From Pantoea sp. (GTDB lineage Bacteria; Pseudomonadota; Gammaproteobacteria; Enterobacterales; Enterobacteriaceae): DNA of 64,000 bases. A program made the position numbers and the translations under genes. Below are positions 36,166 through 44,932 of this stretch, piece by piece. The notes beneath the pieces are model-generated. The model was not told where the DNA came from and did not search any database. It worked only from the letters and a program-made list of their open reading frames with translations. The DNA lies in NCBI RefSeq assembly GCF_028283705.1, contig NZ_JAPWKD010000011.1:62001-126000 (forward strand). Direction: 5' to 3'. Each line of letters opens with the position of its first letter. Position 1 is the stretch's first letter.

Positions 36166-36435
36166 ATGTTGGTTGAAGAAAAAAGGGATCCAAATTTAGT
36201 GGTACACAATGCACCTTCCTGCACTTGCAGCCGTATGGTGTGGCTGGGTAATCACTGTGAGGCTTTTCAGTTGGCACTGGCCGAAAAGCCGCATAAATCT
36301 ATGATAACGGCAACATTGGCAGGCATTACGGTGAAGACTGATTTTGCTATCGATGATTTACGTGAGGTGGTGGGCGAGGTGTTCTGGCAGATCTGGCATA
36401 GCTGGACGCCAGCAGCGGGTAGTAAAGTGGAGTAA
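36166..36435 (+). CDS. Small unrecognised 89-residue protein
   Basis: The ATG is preceded by AAGGAG at ideal spacing, so translation is likely. The product is soluble, with three cysteines in the N-terminal third (SCTCSRMVWLGNHCEAF) and a compact C-terminal half (DDLREVVGEVFWQIWHSWTP). I recognise no family. It is divergent from narKGHJI, and a Fur box lies upstream, so an iron- or oxygen-linked role is possible. A hairpin follows at 36448-36465. Confidence 0.6.
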   Translation: MLVEEKRDPNLVVHNAPSCTCSRMVWLGNHCEAFQLALAEKPHKSMITATLAGITVKTDFAIDDLREVVGEVFWQIWHSWTPAAGSKVE

Positions 36436-36447
36436 GGTCAGCGTAAA

Positions 36448-36465
36448 GCCGCATTTTAATGCGGC
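36448..36465. terminator. Hairpin between convergent small genes
   Basis: GCCGCAT (36448-36454) pairs with ATGCGGC (36459-36465). It follows the 89-residue gene by 13 bases and precedes the end of the convergent ydcY-like gene. It lacks a T-run. Confidence 0.45.
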
Positions 36466-36478
36466 CCTGGTATATATG

Positions 36479-36712
36479 TCATTTAATCACCCCGCCGCGC
36501 GTTAGCCATTTATGACGTTGTGCAGCAAGTTCATCCTTTTCCTGATCTCGCATAAAAACGGCCTGACGTAGGCGTTGCTGGGCTGCAAATCGATCTTCAC
36601 GACTCAGCTCAGCATCTGAACTCAGCTGTCCGAGCAATTCGTTCATCTCCCGGATGACATTGTTGTGGACTGCCGCCTCGACCTGGGCAAAAACTTCATC
36701 ACGATGCTTCAT
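36479..36712 (-). CDS. ydcY: YdcY-like small protein (DUF2526)
   Basis: 77 residues, the same length as E. coli YdcY and alike along its whole length (DEVFAQVEAAVHNNVIREMNELLGQLSSDAELSREDRFAAQQRLRQA; C-terminal LTRGGVIK). Highly charged and helical, with no signal or membrane span. Function unknown. It is divergent from norR across 153 bases, the place where a norV gene might have been expected. Confidence 0.8.
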   Translation of the reverse strand: MKHRDEVFAQVEAAVHNNVIREMNELLGQLSSDAELSREDRFAAQQRLRQAVFMRDQEKDELAAQRHKWLTRGGVIK

Positions 36713-36865
36713 AGTAGGTTCACCTGTTATTTAGCGAGCATATACTTTTCTCGCATGATCCATGCCAGTTTGTAATTATATGATCTTAAACATTAAACTC
36801 TTTCTGATTTGTCAATATTACAATGCATTGCTATTGTGTTTTTAACATTATCTGGCGAGTAAACA

Positions 36866-38386
36866 ATGATGGCCCTTTCCTTTGACGGTATTGCCGCTCT
36901 GGCAGTTGAATTGCAGAGTGGGCTATCAGGGCATGATCGCTTTAGTCGCATCATCCACAGTATCCACCATCTGTTTAGATGCGATGCTACCGCGCTGCTG
37001 CGTTACGAAAATCTCGGCTTTCGCCCCCTGGCCACGGCGGGGCTGGCACCTGATGTGATGGGGCGTCGTTTTAGTCTCGACGCACATCCCCGGCTGGAAG
37101 CGATTGCGCGTGCGGGTGATGTGGTGCGTTTTCCTGCGGATAGTGATTTACCCGATCCCTGGGATGGGCTGATTCCCGAAAATACGGAGCTGCATGTTCA
37201 TGCCTGTATTGGTTTACCGCTGTTTTATGGGCAAACCCTGATCGGAGCACTAACGCTGGATGCTTTGCAGGCGGATCATTTTGCCGCCTTTCGCGACCGG
37301 GAACTGCGTTTTGTGGCGAATCTGGCTGGCACTGCGCTGAACAATGCGCTGTTACTGGAACAGCTGGAAAAAAACACCACGTCCTTCGCCTCCCTGCAAC
37401 GGGAACATAATGAATCTTCGGTCAGTGAAATCATTGGTGAATCGACCACCATGCTACAACTGAAGAAAGAAATCAGCATTGTGGCGCCTTCGGATCTCAA
37501 TGTGCTGATAACGGGAGAAACGGGGACAGGGAAAGAGTTAGTCGCTCAGGCTATTCACCAGCAATCAACCCGCCGGGCTAATGAGCTTATCTATCTGAAC
37601 TGTGCCGCGTTACCGGAGACGGTGGCGGAAAGTGAATTATTTGGTCATGTGAAAGGGGCATTTACCGGTGCGGTGCATAAGCGTGCCGGTAAATTTGAGC
37701 TGGCCGATAACGGAACTTTATTTCTTGATGAAATTGGGGAGCTGCCACTCGCCTTACAGGCGAAATTGTTGCGCGTTTTGCAATACGGTGATTTGCAGCG
37801 CGTTGGTGAGGACAGGGCGTTGAAGGTGAATGTCAGGATTATCGCTGCCACCAATAAAGATCTGAAACAGGCGGTGATTGACGGTACTTTTCGTGCCGAT
37901 TTATATCATCGTCTGAGTGTTTTTCCTTTGTATGTACCCGCGCTGCGCGATCGCAATGAAGACGTCATCTTACTGGCTGGGTTTTTTAGTGAACGATGCC
38001 GGATCAAATTTGGGTTGAAGCGAATCTCGCTTAACGCCAGCTTGCGCGCGTTGCTGATGTCATATGACTGGCCAGGTAATGTTCGTGAACTGGAGCATGC
38101 CATTTATCGCGCGGCGGTCATTGCCAGAGCTGATGCCAGTAATGATGAAATTGAACTGCTGCCATCTCATTTTTCATTACATGCAGACATGACACTGCCG
38201 TTAACTGAAACTACCAATCATTATGCACCCAATACAAGCTTGCAGGAGGCAACGCGGGAATTCCAGCGCGAATACATTTTGCGGGTGTTTAATAGCAATG
38301 GAAAAAAATGGTCGACCTGCGCCAGAATTCTCGAGGTCGATCCGGGGAATTTGCATCGTCAGGCTAAAAAGCTGGGAATAAAGTGA
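36866..38386 (+). CDS. norR: Nitric oxide-sensing sigma-54 regulator NorR
   Basis: 506 residues in three parts. An N-terminal GAF domain (about 20-170) carries the residues that bind non-haem iron and sense NO ([40 protein letters not shown] is nearly identical to E. coli). The AAA+ domain has Walker A GETGTGKE, the sigma-54 contact GAFTGA and Walker B LFLDEIGE. The C-terminal helix-turn-helix is in [14 protein letters not shown]...[18 protein letters not shown]. The start could be 36866 or 36869. No norVW or hmp lies next to it, which is unusual; its targets must be elsewhere. Confidence 0.94.
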   Translation: MMALSFDGIAALAVELQSGLSGHDRFSRIIHSIHHLFRCDATALLRYENLGFRPLATAGLAPDVMGRRFSLDAHPRLEAIARAGDVVRFPADSDLPDPWDGLIPENTELHVHACIGLPLFYGQTLIGALTLDALQADHFAAFRDRELRFVANLAGTALNNALLLEQLEKNTTSFASLQREHNESSVSEIIGESTTMLQLKKEISIVAPSDLNVLITGETGTGKELVAQAIHQQSTRRANELIYLNCAALPETVAESELFGHVKGAFTGAVHKRAGKFELADNGTLFLDEIGELPLALQAKLLRVLQYGDLQRVGEDRALKVNVRIIAATNKDLKQAVIDGTFRADLYHRLSVFPLYVPALRDRNEDVILLAGFFSERCRIKFGLKRISLNASLRALLMSYDWPGNVRELEHAIYRAAVIARADASNDEIELLPSHFSLHADMTLPLTETTNHYAPNTSLQEATREFQREYILRVFNSNGKKWSTCARILEVDPGNLHRQAKKLGIK

Positions 38387-38406
38387 CCCGGCATCTCCGG
38401 GTCACT
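38382..38406. terminator. 10-bp hairpin between norR and fliD
   Basis: AGTGACCCGG (38382-38391) and CCGGGTCACT (38397-38406) pair perfectly, overlapping the norR stop codon. The fliD stop is six bases further on. Bidirectional terminator is the simplest reading. Confidence 0.65.
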
Positions 38407-38411
38407 GGGAG

Positions 38412-39824
38412 TTATTTATTGTTGCTATTGGTCATATTTTCGAAATGTGTGGTCAGATAACTACTCGTGCTGTTGAGTGAGCTGAGCATTGTGTCCAGAT
38501 GAGTAAATTGAGTTTTATAGCGGGCAATAGTATTATCTATTTTCTGACTGGCTTTATTATAGTGATCGGTCAACGAATTGAGTTTTTTACTGATACTATC
38601 CGTTGCCCCCTGGAGCACCCCTTTGCTGCTCAGTATTGAAGTCATGCTGGTGGCCAGCACCGTCGCTACCCCGGTAGTTTTCCCATCTCCGGCAAAAATA
38701 TCGCGGACAGCCTCCGGGGTGACGGAGAGTGCGCTACCGAGCTTGTCCTCATCCAGTTTGAGTTTACCGCTCACGGGGTCGGAAGTGATGCCCGCCTGGG
38801 TCATAGTTTTGAACGTGGTGGAGCCGGAACTATTAGCCAGAATACTTTTTAATTGCGTCTGGATAATGCGCAGCGTTCCATCTCCCAGCAAAGCACCATT
38901 TTTACTGTCCTGATCCTGACCCGCATCTACCGGTGTGTATTTGGTCAGATTTCCTATTGTGTCCTGTAGCGAATTATACGACGTGACCCAATCAGAAATT
39001 GCGGTTTTTGCTTTGGCACTGTCACTGCTAACCGTGAGGACCTGGTTGCCAGTGGTCACATCATTTAATTTAAGCGTGACACCTTCAACCGCATCCGTAA
39101 TGACATTACTGCTATTTTCAATGCTGACGTTATTAATGCTGAACAGCGCATTTTTCGCAGCGACATTTTGTGTCATCCCGTTACTATTGGCAGCGGCATC
39201 ATAACCAATAAAGCCATGTAACGTATCATCACCCGTGACCGCAATGGATTTCACCGCATGTCCGGTGCCGGTTTCGGTTGATGTTAACGACAGACGATAC
39301 TCTTTATCAGAGACACGAATCAGGCTGGCTGTGATACCCGCATTGGCCTTATTGATGGTATCGCGTAGTGCTGAAAGTGAGGTTTGGTCTTTGCTGAGGG
39401 TAATGTTGTGCTCTTTGCCATCCTCCATGGAAATTTTTAGCGTCCGGCTATCCGCATCACTGCCGGCTGGCAATTTGGTGTCATTTTTTGCCGCGCTGGT
39501 GAGGGTCTGTGCCTGCGCGAGTTGCGTAATGCTGACGGTATATTTTCCCGGAATCGCTTTGCCGTCAGAATCTGCGCTAAACGCTGTGGAGCTGCTGACT
39601 GTGTTGGTCTGGGTATAAAGCCCGGCTTCCTGCAACTTACTGTTTGCTGTCTGAAAATTCTGGATTGCTGTTTTCAGCGAACCATAGGCAGAAAGCCTGG
39701 CAGTCGCTGCTGATTGCTGCTTTGAAATAGGGGTTAAAACCTGTTTCTCCGCAGTGGTTAACTTGGTGAGAATCTCATCAAGTTTTAACCCCGAGCCTAT
39801 ACCTAACGTAGAAATCCCTACCAT
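38412..39824 (-). CDS. fliD: Flagellar hook-associated protein 2 (filament cap) FliD
   Basis: 470 residues. The N-terminal HAP2 domain begins GISTLGIGSGLKLDEILTKLTTAEKQVLTPI, the hallmark of FliD; YTVSITQLAQAQTL and the long C-terminal coiled-coil segment (ISKKLNSLTDHYNKASQKIDNTIARYKTQFTHLDTMLSSLNSTSSYL) complete it. FliD forms the cap at the growing filament tip and folds flagellin into place. The gene is unaccompanied: no fliS, fliT, fliC or other flagellar gene is near. It may be a displaced or second copy. AGGAGGAG precedes the ATG. Confidence 0.9.
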   Translation of the reverse strand: MVGISTLGIGSGLKLDEILTKLTTAEKQVLTPISKQQSAATARLSAYGSLKTAIQNFQTANSKLQEAGLYTQTNTVSSSTAFSADSDGKAIPGKYTVSITQLAQAQTLTSAAKNDTKLPAGSDADSRTLKISMEDGKEHNITLSKDQTSLSALRDTINKANAGITASLIRVSDKEYRLSLTSTETGTGHAVKSIAVTGDDTLHGFIGYDAAANSNGMTQNVAAKNALFSINNVSIENSSNVITDAVEGVTLKLNDVTTGNQVLTVSSDSAKAKTAISDWVTSYNSLQDTIGNLTKYTPVDAGQDQDSKNGALLGDGTLRIIQTQLKSILANSSGSTTFKTMTQAGITSDPVSGKLKLDEDKLGSALSVTPEAVRDIFAGDGKTTGVATVLATSMTSILSSKGVLQGATDSISKKLNSLTDHYNKASQKIDNTIARYKTQFTHLDTMLSSLNSTSSYLTTHFENMTNSNNK

Positions 39825-39984
39825 TTTCTCCTCCTGTTAATATTTTATTACATCTGTTGCCTAAAAAATTACAACAAGGTGGGATCTTATGATCGATAAG
39901 ATTACGCAATCCTTACGTTAAGGCGCGTTTTTCAGGGCATTTGTACTGATGGATTGATCGGAAGGTCAAAAAATAAGCAGCAAG

Positions 39985-40008
39985 AAAAGGGCGGCTGTCA
40001 AAAGCCGC
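39985..40008 (-). terminator. Terminator of the penicillin-binding protein gene
   Basis: On the minus strand GCGGCT (40008-40003) pairs with AGCCGC (39996-39991), followed by CCCTTTTCTT. It is 29 bases after the stop of the penicillin-binding protein gene. Confidence 0.6.
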
Positions 40009-40036
40009 GCGCCTTTCCTGGTTTGATTGACTAACT

Positions 40037-41767
40037 TCAGGAAGAAGTTGCGGAAGATTTCAGGTTAATTGCGTCTGGCGGCACGTTCATATGTTTAAGC
40101 ACCGGTCCCATGATCTTGCCGAAAATGGGGGCCGCGACAGAACCACCAAAATGATCGCCTGCTGTGGGGTGGTTAACCATCACGACCAGAGCCACATCCG
40201 GATGACTGGCAGGCGCAACACCCGCTGTATAGTTGATGTAACCACCATCATATTTACCGTCGGTACCCATTTTTTCCGCCGTACCGGTTTTCGTTGCCAG
40301 GCGGTAGCCAGGTACTGCCGCGCGTAATCCTGACCCCCCCGGTAAAACGTCACTCTCCATCATATGAACGACGATTTGGGCTGTGGCCTGATTAGCGACC
40401 CGAACACCCATCACCGGCGGTGTCACTTTGGTAATTGAAAGCGGTCGATAAATGCCGAAGGAACCAAGCGTTGCATACTCACGCGCAATCTGCAGTGGCG
40501 TGACCCGCAGACCATAACCAAAAGAGAATGTCGCACGTTCTATATCAGCCCAACGCTGGCGATGCAACGGGAAGTAACCCACACTTTCACCCGTCAAACC
40601 TAACCCTGTCGGTTTACCCAAGCCAAACGCCTGATAGGTATCGACAATGGCCTGAGCAGGCATCGCCAGCGCAATATGAGAAGCCCCGGTGTCACTCGAT
40701 TTCTGCAGTATTCCTGTTATCGTCAGGCGCGGCCAGTGCCCCACATCACGTATGACATGGCCGTTAACCACATAGGGGGAGGTATCGATAACCGAATCCG
40801 GATTAATTAAATGGCGTTCCAGCCCTTCAAGAACGACCAATGGTTTGACCGTTGAGCCCGGTTCATAACTATCGTTGATGGCGGTGTTACGCATATCAGC
40901 AGGGGAGGCGCTCTCATAATTATTCGGGTTAAATGAGGGATAAGAGGCCATTGCCAGAATTTCACCGGTGTCAATTTTTACCAACACCGCTGCACCCGAA
41001 TCGGCTTTATTCAATAGCACGCCATCACGTAACGCGCTGTAGAGAGTATATTGATCGAATTTATCGATGCTGAGTTGCACCGTTGGCGGTGACTGTGGAG
41101 GTTCATAATCAATCATTGAAATGATATGACCATCACCATCCTGGCGATATTCCTCTTTACCAGGTTTTCCCTCAAGTACGGCGTTATAGCCTTTTTCCAG
41201 CCCATTCAGACCGGTATTGTCGGCCCCGACGATACCTAAAAGCGGCGCGGCGGCTTCACTCATGGGATAAAAGCGGCTGTCATCGTCCACAGAGCTAATA
41301 CCTTTAAGGTGCAGCTCTGTAATATCTTTGGCAATGCCCAGTTCGATTTTACGTCCGAGGTAGAGGAAACGTTTGTCTGGATTATCGGTAATTTCCGCAC
41401 GTAATACTTCAGGACTCAGATTAAGTGCAGTTGTCAGATAGCTCCACTTGGCATTGGTGAAATCGGGGTTAGCTTGCAGTACGCGTTTGGGATCGGCAAT
41501 GATGTCACGCGATGGCACGCTGAGGGCCAGCGCCTCACCATCCCGGTCAACCAACGTGCCTCGATTGGTGGGCAGAGTGACGGTTCGTAGCGAACGCTGA
41601 TCGGCTTCATGTTCCAGCATCGGATGATTCAGCAACTGTAGATCAGCAATACGAGTCAGCAGCAGTCCCAGACAACCGAGTACGCCCACACATATTAAGT
41701 TGTATCGGTAACGATTAAATGAGGATCGGGACGAATCCGTTCCCTGGTGTTTTTTTTGGGGGGGCAT
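40037..41767 (-). CDS. Second FtsI-like class B penicillin-binding protein (PBP3SAL-like)
   Basis: 576 residues, near the length of E. coli FtsI (588). One N-terminal membrane helix (about 23-40), the pedestal domain with PTNRGTLVDRDGEALALS, then the transpeptidase domain. The nucleophile motif is STVK (305-308) and KTG is 493-495. The middle motif is SSD (357-359) instead of the usual SSN. There are no division or cell-wall neighbours, so this is not the ftsI of the dcw cluster but an extra copy. Similar extra copies in Salmonella (PBP3SAL) work in acid pH; that parallel is an inference. Confidence 0.88.
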   Translation of the reverse strand: MPPQKKHQGTDSSRSSFNRYRYNLICVGVLGCLGLLLTRIADLQLLNHPMLEHEADQRSLRTVTLPTNRGTLVDRDGEALALSVPSRDIIADPKRVLQANPDFTNAKWSYLTTALNLSPEVLRAEITDNPDKRFLYLGRKIELGIAKDITELHLKGISSVDDDSRFYPMSEAAAPLLGIVGADNTGLNGLEKGYNAVLEGKPGKEEYRQDGDGHIISMIDYEPPQSPPTVQLSIDKFDQYTLYSALRDGVLLNKADSGAAVLVKIDTGEILAMASYPSFNPNNYESASPADMRNTAINDSYEPGSTVKPLVVLEGLERHLINPDSVIDTSPYVVNGHVIRDVGHWPRLTITGILQKSSDTGASHIALAMPAQAIVDTYQAFGLGKPTGLGLTGESVGYFPLHRQRWADIERATFSFGYGLRVTPLQIAREYATLGSFGIYRPLSITKVTPPVMGVRVANQATAQIVVHMMESDVLPGGSGLRAAVPGYRLATKTGTAEKMGTDGKYDGGYINYTAGVAPASHPDVALVVMVNHPTAGDHFGGSVAAPIFGKIMGPVLKHMNVPPDAINLKSSATSS

Positions 41768-41919
41768 ATTATTCCGCTATGATCATCTAAATTCCCCAAT
41801 CACTTATAAATAAATAATTTACCTGACGACAGACAAACTATGTGTCAGTTCGTTAAGAATCTTAATCAGAAGATGTACCTATAACATCTATGTAGCATAG
41901 GGCGCATTAACTGAGCTGA

Positions 41920-42183
41920 TTGATGGTAAAACGGGCGGAACCGTCCAGGAGAACATCCGCATCTCCCAAGGGTTGCTCGTCGGATAATGCGGCGTGCGAA
42001 GGCTTCTTCGGGCGGGTCAAAAATGAAATGTACTATGGCAGAAACTGGGCGGGCACATCGCTGGAAGATTTTATGTGCTTCCTGGACAGGTACATACGCT
42101 GGTATAACGAGAAGAGAATCAAAATATCATTAGGTGCGATGAGTCCGGTGAAGTACCGGGAGCATCTGGGGATCACAACATAG
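41920..42183 (+). pseudogene. C-terminal fragment of an IS3-family transposase (OrfB)
   Basis: The readable part from about 41962 matches the end of an IS3-type DDE transposase: SPKGCSSDNAACEGFFGRVKNEMYYGRNW, with the final catalytic glutamate in FFGRVKNE, and RWYNEKRIKISLGAMSPVKYREHLGI. The first two acidic residues and the HTH part (OrfA) are missing. The N-terminal 14 residues come from unrelated DNA. It is non-functional. Confidence 0.85.
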
Positions 42184-42217
42184 CAGTCCAGGAAAACATC
42201 CGCATCTCCGCATCTCC
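41943..42217 (+). mobile_element. IS3-family remnant bracketed by a 24-25-base direct repeat
   Basis: gtccaggagaacatccgc... (41943-41967) recurs as gtccaggaaaacatccgc... (42186-42209) with one mismatch, on both sides of the transposase fragment. The last nine bases (gcatctccc) appear a second time at 42209-42217. These are direct, not inverted, copies, consistent with a deletion between repeats that left only the 3' end. Confidence 0.6.
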
Positions 42218-42244
42218 CATTAGCGCTTTGGAGTAACAGTTAAT

Positions 42245-43780
42245 GTCTATCCACATTGATAATGTCACCCTGATTTCCCGGTTTTGAATGTCACTTTCTG
42301 CTGCTTTCTGATGAAGAGAAAAGGGCAGCAGGGGGTTATTTCTTCAGGCCGGGTCTGTAGAGCAACGGCTCAGCCAGAACCGGATTAACTGCCCTGAGCT
42401 GCTCCTGAATCTGCGCCCGCCTCCCCGGCATATGCCGGCTGCGTTCCCTTTTCCCTGCCGCTTCCAGCTCATCCTGTTTTTCCTGTGCCAGTTTCAGCAC
42501 TGCGCCCAGTCTCTTATTATCAACGATACACCCCTGGCTGACGCTGGCGAGCTTATCGAATACCCGATATTTCAACATTCTGCTGCCATAGCGGAAAGCC
42601 AGCGTACCGTCCGGATAGTCATATGCCATGATTTTCTCACCGGCAATGCGTGAGTTTTCTTCACTGGGTTCAACCAGATAAAGAATCTTATCGTACTGAA
42701 ATGTCAGTGATTTTGAGAGCGTGCGCAGCGTCTGCCAGGCAAAGATATCGTCCAGCTCCGGGCGGCTTTCGGAGACGGCGCGGTGCAGGTTTTTCGGATA
42801 TTTTGCCGGTCTGGCAAAGCGGCGGTTGAAATCGCTGATGAATGTCTCAAGCCAGGCGTTGGCTGTATCAATGCCGGTGATGTTCTCCAGCCGCATCTCC
42901 TTAACCAGCCGATCCTGGAGCGTCAGGTTAGCTCGTTCGACGCGACCCTTGGCCTGAGAGCTGTTGGCACAGATAAGCTCGATGTTCAGATCGTGCAGTG
43001 CGCGTCCGAACTGCGTCATACCGGTACGTCGCGTTTCGGCCTGGCTGACGTGAAACACCGCGTGCTTATCGCTGTAAAACGCCACCGGCTTGCCGTGTTT
43101 ATCGATGTAATCGCGCGTGGCCATCATGTAATCGAAGGCCGACTCACTCTGGCAGAAACGCAGGTGCATCAGACGACCGGTCGCGTCATCAACGTAAACC
43201 AGCAGGCAGCATTTTGGTGCGCGGCCTTCGAACCAGTCATGGTGTGAACCGTCAATCTGGATCAGCTCGCCCAGGCAATCCCGCCGCTGGCGTGGCTGAT
43301 AAATCCGGGGCTGACGGCGTGCGTGCGGGATCCAGAGTCCGTCAGCAGTCATCCAGCATCGCAGCGTCTCAACGGCGATCTTAATCCCGTGGCGCTCCTG
43401 GAGCTTTTCTGCGGCGAGCGTTGGTCCGAAACCGACATAATTTTCACGCAGCAGCGTCAGTATGCGGTGACGCAGAGCCTCATCAATACGATGCGTGCCG
43501 GGCTTGCCGCGTCGTGCGTTGATAAGGCCGACTGCACCAGACTCGCGATAGCGGTTCATCAGCCGCTGAACCTGGCGTTCAGTGAGGTCAAGCTGAAAGG
43601 CCGCATCACGGCGACGCAGGCGCTTTTCGATGACAGCCTGAATGACGGGAAGGCGGTGAAGTTCTTTATTCGACATGGTCACCAGCATCAGCAGAGATCT
43701 CCCAGAAAAAAGTGGTAAACGCACCGGATCTGGGTGAAATTATGAACTAGATAAAAAGTGACAATATCAAATGTGACCCT
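42245..43780 (-). mobile_element. ISNCY-type insertion sequence, apparently intact
   Basis: About 1.5 kb with imperfect terminal inverted repeats: CACATTGATAATGTCAC (42252-42268) on the left and, inverted, CACATTTGATATTGTCAC on the right (43775-43758). CAGTTAAT occurs just outside both ends (42237-42244 and 43781-43788) and may be a target duplication, though the exact tips are uncertain by a few bases. It carries one transposase gene and is inserted between the IS3 remnant and the ureohydrolase gene. Confidence 0.7.
42336..43688 (-). CDS. ISNCY-family (IS1202-like) DDE transposase
   Basis: About 450 residues from the ATG at 43688, with GGGAG before it; an ATG at 43676 is an alternative, and an in-frame ATG at 43724 is less likely. 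An N-terminal HTH (DAAFQLDLTERQVQRLMNRYRESG) is followed by an integrase-type core (ELIQIDGSHHDWFEG with the first Asp, PVAFYSDKHAVF with the second Asp, SSQAKGRVERANLTLQDRLVKEMRL with the Glu). The frame is uninterrupted, so the enzyme may be active. Confidence 0.88.
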   Translation of the reverse strand: MLVTMSNKELHRLPVIQAVIEKRLRRRDAAFQLDLTERQVQRLMNRYRESGAVGLINARRGKPGTHRIDEALRHRILTLLRENYVGFGPTLAAEKLQERHGIKIAVETLRCWMTADGLWIPHARRQPRIYQPRQRRDCLGELIQIDGSHHDWFEGRAPKCCLLVYVDDATGRLMHLRFCQSESAFDYMMATRDYIDKHGKPVAFYSDKHAVFHVSQAETRRTGMTQFGRALHDLNIELICANSSQAKGRVERANLTLQDRLVKEMRLENITGIDTANAWLETFISDFNRRFARPAKYPKNLHRAVSESRPELDDIFAWQTLRTLSKSLTFQYDKILYLVEPSEENSRIAGEKIMAYDYPDGTLAFRYGSRMLKYRVFDKLASVSQGCIVDNKRLGAVLKLAQEKQDELEAAGKRERSRHMPGRRAQIQEQLRAVNPVLAEPLLYRPGLKK

Positions 43781-43849
43781 CAGTTAATATACGCACAATC
43801 ATGATTATGTTAAATACGTTATCCGCACACGCCCCGGACCGCACCTCAC

Positions 43850-43925
43850 CCGTAGCGGCGTGATTTATCACGCGTGTTTTCCCTCATCATGGCTGGACGA
43901 TGCGCGATAAATCGCGCCGCTACGG
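43850..43925. repeat. Inverted pair of GTAGCGGCGCGAT-type repeat units
   Basis: ccgtagcggcgtgatttatc (from 43850) and its inverted partner ending gcgccgctacgg (to 43925) form a paired palindromic unit, the same family as 14803-14818. The left unit contains the stop of the ureohydrolase gene and both encode its last residues. Confidence 0.75.
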
Positions 43926-44845
43926 CAAAATTCCACCATCATTGTGATCTGACTGATAATCCGCGCAATCAGTTGAGCCTGCTGGCCTGAAGGATCAAGG
44001 TCTGGGTCGTAGATGGTTGCAGTGATGCCACAACAGCGTGGATTTTCAAATAAGCGATGGCCAATGTGAGTAAGACTTTGCGATGTCAGACCAGGTGAAC
44101 CTGGGCTATCGACTGCCGAAATCTCTGACTGATCCAGCACATCCATATCAATATGGACCCAATAACGCCAGCCAGGGAAGTCATTAAGACGACGGTATAT
44201 TCGTGTGATGATTTCGCTGTCACTCAGCTTTAAAGCGTCGAAAATTGTTATTCGTTCAATGTCGGTAGCAAAGATATCTGCCCAGACATAACCCTCATCG
44301 AGAGATTCTCGTTCGCCCAGCTGAATCACGGCTCTATCCGGAACCAATGGCCCCTCAATGCCTGGCCAGCTGGTTAAAATGGCTTCTCCTCTGCCAGTCA
44401 CCAGAGCGAGATCCATTCCGGCAGCTGCAGCTGGTTTTTGGGCCTCTTTGCGGTTCCAGTTTCCGGGATGACGAAAATCGCTGTGACCATCAATATGAAC
44501 CAATGCCACTGGCCCGAGTTGTCGGCTGCCGGCCAGCGCACCAGGAAGGATTGCGCAATCCCCACCAATAACTATCGGTTTTAAGCCACTGTTTTGAGCT
44601 GAACTCACCTCATCGGCGATCCGTATATTCAACTCGCGTAGCTTATGGCCGTTAAGGATGTCGGTTCCCGGCTCAGGAAATGGACTGTACTCGGGCTGTG
44701 ACATTGTCACAACTTCATATCCAGCGAAGGCTTTTTCTAACCCGTGCGCCATTAACACGTCAGGTGCCTTAAAAGTCCCGGGGATATGATTCTCCCCCAG
44801 TGGGTTCAGCCCTAAATTCGACGGAACCAGAATGATTTTTTTCAT
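43868..44845 (-). CDS. Ureohydrolase (arginase/agmatinase) family protein
   Basis: 325 residues. The metal motifs are recognisable but partly changed: GGDC at 94-97 (usually GGDH), HIDGHSD at 117-123 (usually DAHxD) and HIDMDVLD at 231-238. The first metal-binding histidine is thus a cysteine. The fold matches enzymes that remove urea or formamide from arginine, agmatine or formiminoglutamate, but with these changes the substrate cannot be named. A paired inverted repeat lies in front of the gene (44933-44975), like the one before hipB. The C-terminal residues are encoded by the dispersed repeat at 43850-43925. Confidence 0.78.
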   Translation of the reverse strand: MKKIILVPSNLGLNPLGENHIPGTFKAPDVLMAHGLEKAFAGYEVVTMSQPEYSPFPEPGTDILNGHKLRELNIRIADEVSSAQNSGLKPIVIGGDCAILPGALAGSRQLGPVALVHIDGHSDFRHPGNWNRKEAQKPAAAAGMDLALVTGRGEAILTSWPGIEGPLVPDRAVIQLGERESLDEGYVWADIFATDIERITIFDALKLSDSEIITRIYRRLNDFPGWRYWVHIDMDVLDQSEISAVDSPGSPGLTSQSLTHIGHRLFENPRCCGITATIYDPDLDPSGQQAQLIARIISQITMMVEFCRSGAIYRASSSHDEGKHA

Positions 44846-44932
44846 CAGGGGCTGCTCCTGATTGTCAGATACCTTATTTATTCATAGCCTATAATTCTCG
44901 ATCCTTTTGCAATTAACATATCTTTTGTATTC

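Noticed and set aside
39860-39935. Possible sigma-28 (FliA) promoter upstream of fliD
   Set aside because: TAAGGATT and ATCGATCA on the minus strand resemble TAAAGTTT and GCCGATAA, but the spacing is 10 rather than 11 and several key bases differ.
41920-43780. Prophage or integrative island at the IS cluster
   Set aside because: No integrase, tRNA attachment site or phage structural genes flank it; only two IS-type transposases are present.
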